The notes under the pieces were generated by a model that ran no database searches, was not told where the DNA came from, and saw only the letters and a program-made list of their open reading frames with translations. The position numbers and the translations under genes are program-made. This document shows positions 35,184 through 36,274 of a DNA stretch of 36,274 bases, piece by piece. The stretch's first letter is position 1. Every line of letters begins with the position of its first letter. Source of the stretch: an uncultured Methylococcaceae bacterium (lineage in GTDB: Bacteria; Pseudomonadota; Gammaproteobacteria; Methylococcales; Methylococcaceae); contig CAIOOA010000009.1 of assembly GCA_903859815.1 (NCBI GenBank), positions 1-36,274 of the forward strand, read 5' to 3'.

Positions 35184-35786
35184 CTACGGCCCTAGAAGTC
35201 TTTCCAAACCGTCCCAGTTTGACGTGACTGGAGGTCGATCCCTGGGATCGCTGAGACCGAGTTCTTCCAAGCGGTAAGACATCTTCCCATAGTTGCAAGC
35301 CGCGCAACTTACAACAAGATTCTCCAACTCATTAGTCCCACCGCATGAGTGTGGTAGTACATGGTCGTATTGCGCCCATAGTGCCTGGAAGCCAGCATGT
35401 TGGGATGAGTTCGTGCGACCCCAAGATACGGACTCGGGGAACAACTGGCACGCAAGCTTGCGGACTTCAGGGCGGATCACAGGAATCCCGCAGTAACGAC
35501 AGTGGAAGCCATCCCTTGTGTGTAGCTCCCGGACCTGTGCCGTTGTCGGCATCCGAGTTTCTACTCGAGATGTAAGTGTGGGGCAAAGCATGACTTGAAC
35601 TGAAACGTAAGCGCTCTTTGCACCCCAGATCGATTCAAGCCATTCGCGAACCGCTGGCATGTTTGCCGCCAGAAAGAGTTCATGTGCAAGCGCTGTATTT
35701 CCGACTAAATGAGCGGAAACGGCTGCATCAAGAAATCGTGCGGCATCAAATATCTCTGGGATTGGGGCTCGGAAGCAGTGACGCAT
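35184..35786 (-). CDS. HNH endonuclease family protein
   Basis: A 200-aa protein. The HNH domain occupies about residues 80-180: the first zinc pair in DGFHCRYCGIP, then the DHVLPHSCGGTNELENLV core with its HNH-type histidine and asparagine, and the second zinc pair in SCAACNYGKM. The 70 N-terminal residues have no clear motif. No ribosome binding site is seen before ATG 35786, so an internal ATG (MPTTAQVREL, about residue 79) could be the true start. HNH proteins of this kind occur in accessory regions, often as defence or mobile-element nucleases. No adjacent partner gene is evident. Confidence 0.78.
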   Translation of the reverse strand: MRHCFRAPIPEIFDAARFLDAAVSAHLVGNTALAHELFLAANMPAVREWLESIWGAKSAYVSVQVMLCPTLTSRVETRMPTTAQVRELHTRDGFHCRYCGIPVIRPEVRKLACQLFPESVSWGRTNSSQHAGFQALWAQYDHVLPHSCGGTNELENLVVSCAACNYGKMSYRLEELGLSDPRDRPPVTSNWDGLERLLGP

Positions 35787-35953
35787 GCGCTGTGTGCCTG
35801 AATGAACCTAACTATGCGTCAGGTTATGCCTATGATATGAATCGCTTCATTTTAGCAGTTTTCAAATGTTCAGTACACCGAGCATTTAACAAAATGATAA
35901 CCCGTTGTTTCCGCTGTTTCAGTAACGTAGAATTCTGATGCCTAATTTTTCGC

Positions 35954-35983
35954 TTGACAAATGTATGTACAAAAACACATATT
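35954..35983 (+). promoter_or_regulatory. Promoter with operator-like palindrome before the truncated antitoxin gene
   Basis: A perfect -35 TTGACA (35954-35959) is followed after 18 bp by CATATT (35978-35983). The spacer holds the inverted repeat TGTATGTACA (35962-35971), well placed as an autoregulatory operator. Confidence 0.5.
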
Positions 35984-35999
35984 GAGGAAGTTGATTATT

Positions 36000-36260
36000 A
36001 TGAAAAAGCCATTGCCAACACTGATGACTGATGAATCGGCGGAAGCCTTTATCGCCGAGTCCGACTTGACCGAATACGACCTTTCCGGTCTGAAACCCGT
36101 TCGCTTTGAGTTTCAGCCCAAGGGAAAAAGTATCACTCGATGTTCAAGTTTTTTTGTGGGTTCCACCCACTTGAAATCAGACGGAAAGTATAATCGTCAT
36201 TTTCCGAAGATTGACTATTCTGGTGGACAGCCATTTTTAACCAGCCATTGCCGTTTGTAG
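36000..36260 (+). pseudogene. Truncated CopG/BrnA-type antitoxin
   Basis: The first 45 residues (MKKPLPTLMTDESAEAFIAE, then SDLTEYDLSGLKPVRFEF) match the start of CopG-family antitoxins of the BrnA kind. After QPKGKSI (about 36135) the expected ribbon-helix-helix part is missing. Instead 41 unrelated residues lead to a stop at 36258-36260. GAGGAAG precedes ATG 36000 by 9-10 nt, so the start is sound. The break looks like an insertion or a recombination joint whose far side lies beyond the window. Confidence 0.65.
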
Positions 36261-36274
36261 ACCGGTTTGTCGAG

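Noticed and set aside
35618-35938. Plus-strand open frame opposite the HNH gene
   Set aside because: Most of it is antisense to the HNH coding frame, which has clear zinc-binding motifs.
1-36274. CRISPR arrays, rRNA or tRNA genes
   Set aside because: No regularly spaced short repeats and no tRNA- or rRNA-like sequence were seen on reading either strand.

Overview
The window is a chromosomal exopolysaccharide (EPS) locus of a Gram-negative bacterium, most likely a beta- or gammaproteobacterium. The evidence is an outer-membrane Wza-like exporter, a PpiC-type lipoprotein (EpsD), EpsE/EpsF/EpsG, an exosortase of the XrtB type with its EpsI partner, and the end of a PEP-CTERM protein at the left edge. 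The eps order resembles the methanolan-type cluster of methylotrophic betaproteobacteria. A methylotroph or methanotroph-like host is possible but not proven by anything here.

Layout. 1-600: end of a PEP-CTERM gene, a strong terminator, and a long leader with hairpins. 602-8163: the core operon, with undecaprenyl-phosphate glucose phosphotransferase (chain initiation), epsD, epsE, epsF, epsG, xrtB and epsI. 8212-12598: an AT-richer block with a Wzy/ligase-like membrane protein, a Wzx flippase and a pyruvyl-transferase-family protein. 12777-17281: two divergent exported proteins, a parallel beta-helix protein on the minus strand behind a near-perfect sigma-54 promoter and a cellulase-fold glycosidase on the plus strand. 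17561-25494: Gfo/Idh/MocA oxidoreductase, an unrecognised conserved protein, two GT4 glycosyltransferases, an SDR epimerase, a divergent AT-rich glycosyltransferase-like gene and wecB. 25676-26503 (minus): a secreted STN-domain protein whose leader carries a clear class I cyclic-di-GMP riboswitch, itself behind a sigma-54-type promoter. 27319-33495: hddA and gmhA (heptose-phosphate enzymes), a 936-aa exported protein made of phage-spike-like modules with an internal duplication, and manC. 33496-36274: a decaying accessory edge with toxin-antitoxin genes and fragments (DUF2283, DUF5615/DUF433, TumE-like and PIN-like remnants), an HNH protein and a truncated CopG-type antitoxin.

How it works together (inference). 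A glucose-1-phosphate-primed lipid-linked repeat is extended by the glycosyltransferases using UDP-ManNAc, GDP-mannose and possibly heptose precursors. It is then flipped by Wzx, polymerised by the Wzy-like protein, length-controlled by EpsF/EpsG and exported through EpsE. XrtB processes PEP-CTERM proteins such as the one at the left edge, which may associate with this EPS. The beta-helix protein, the glycosidase and the spike-like protein would act on or bind the polymer. The most interesting regulatory feature is the c-di-GMP riboswitch combined with a sigma-54-type promoter and a hairpin that covers the ribosome binding site.
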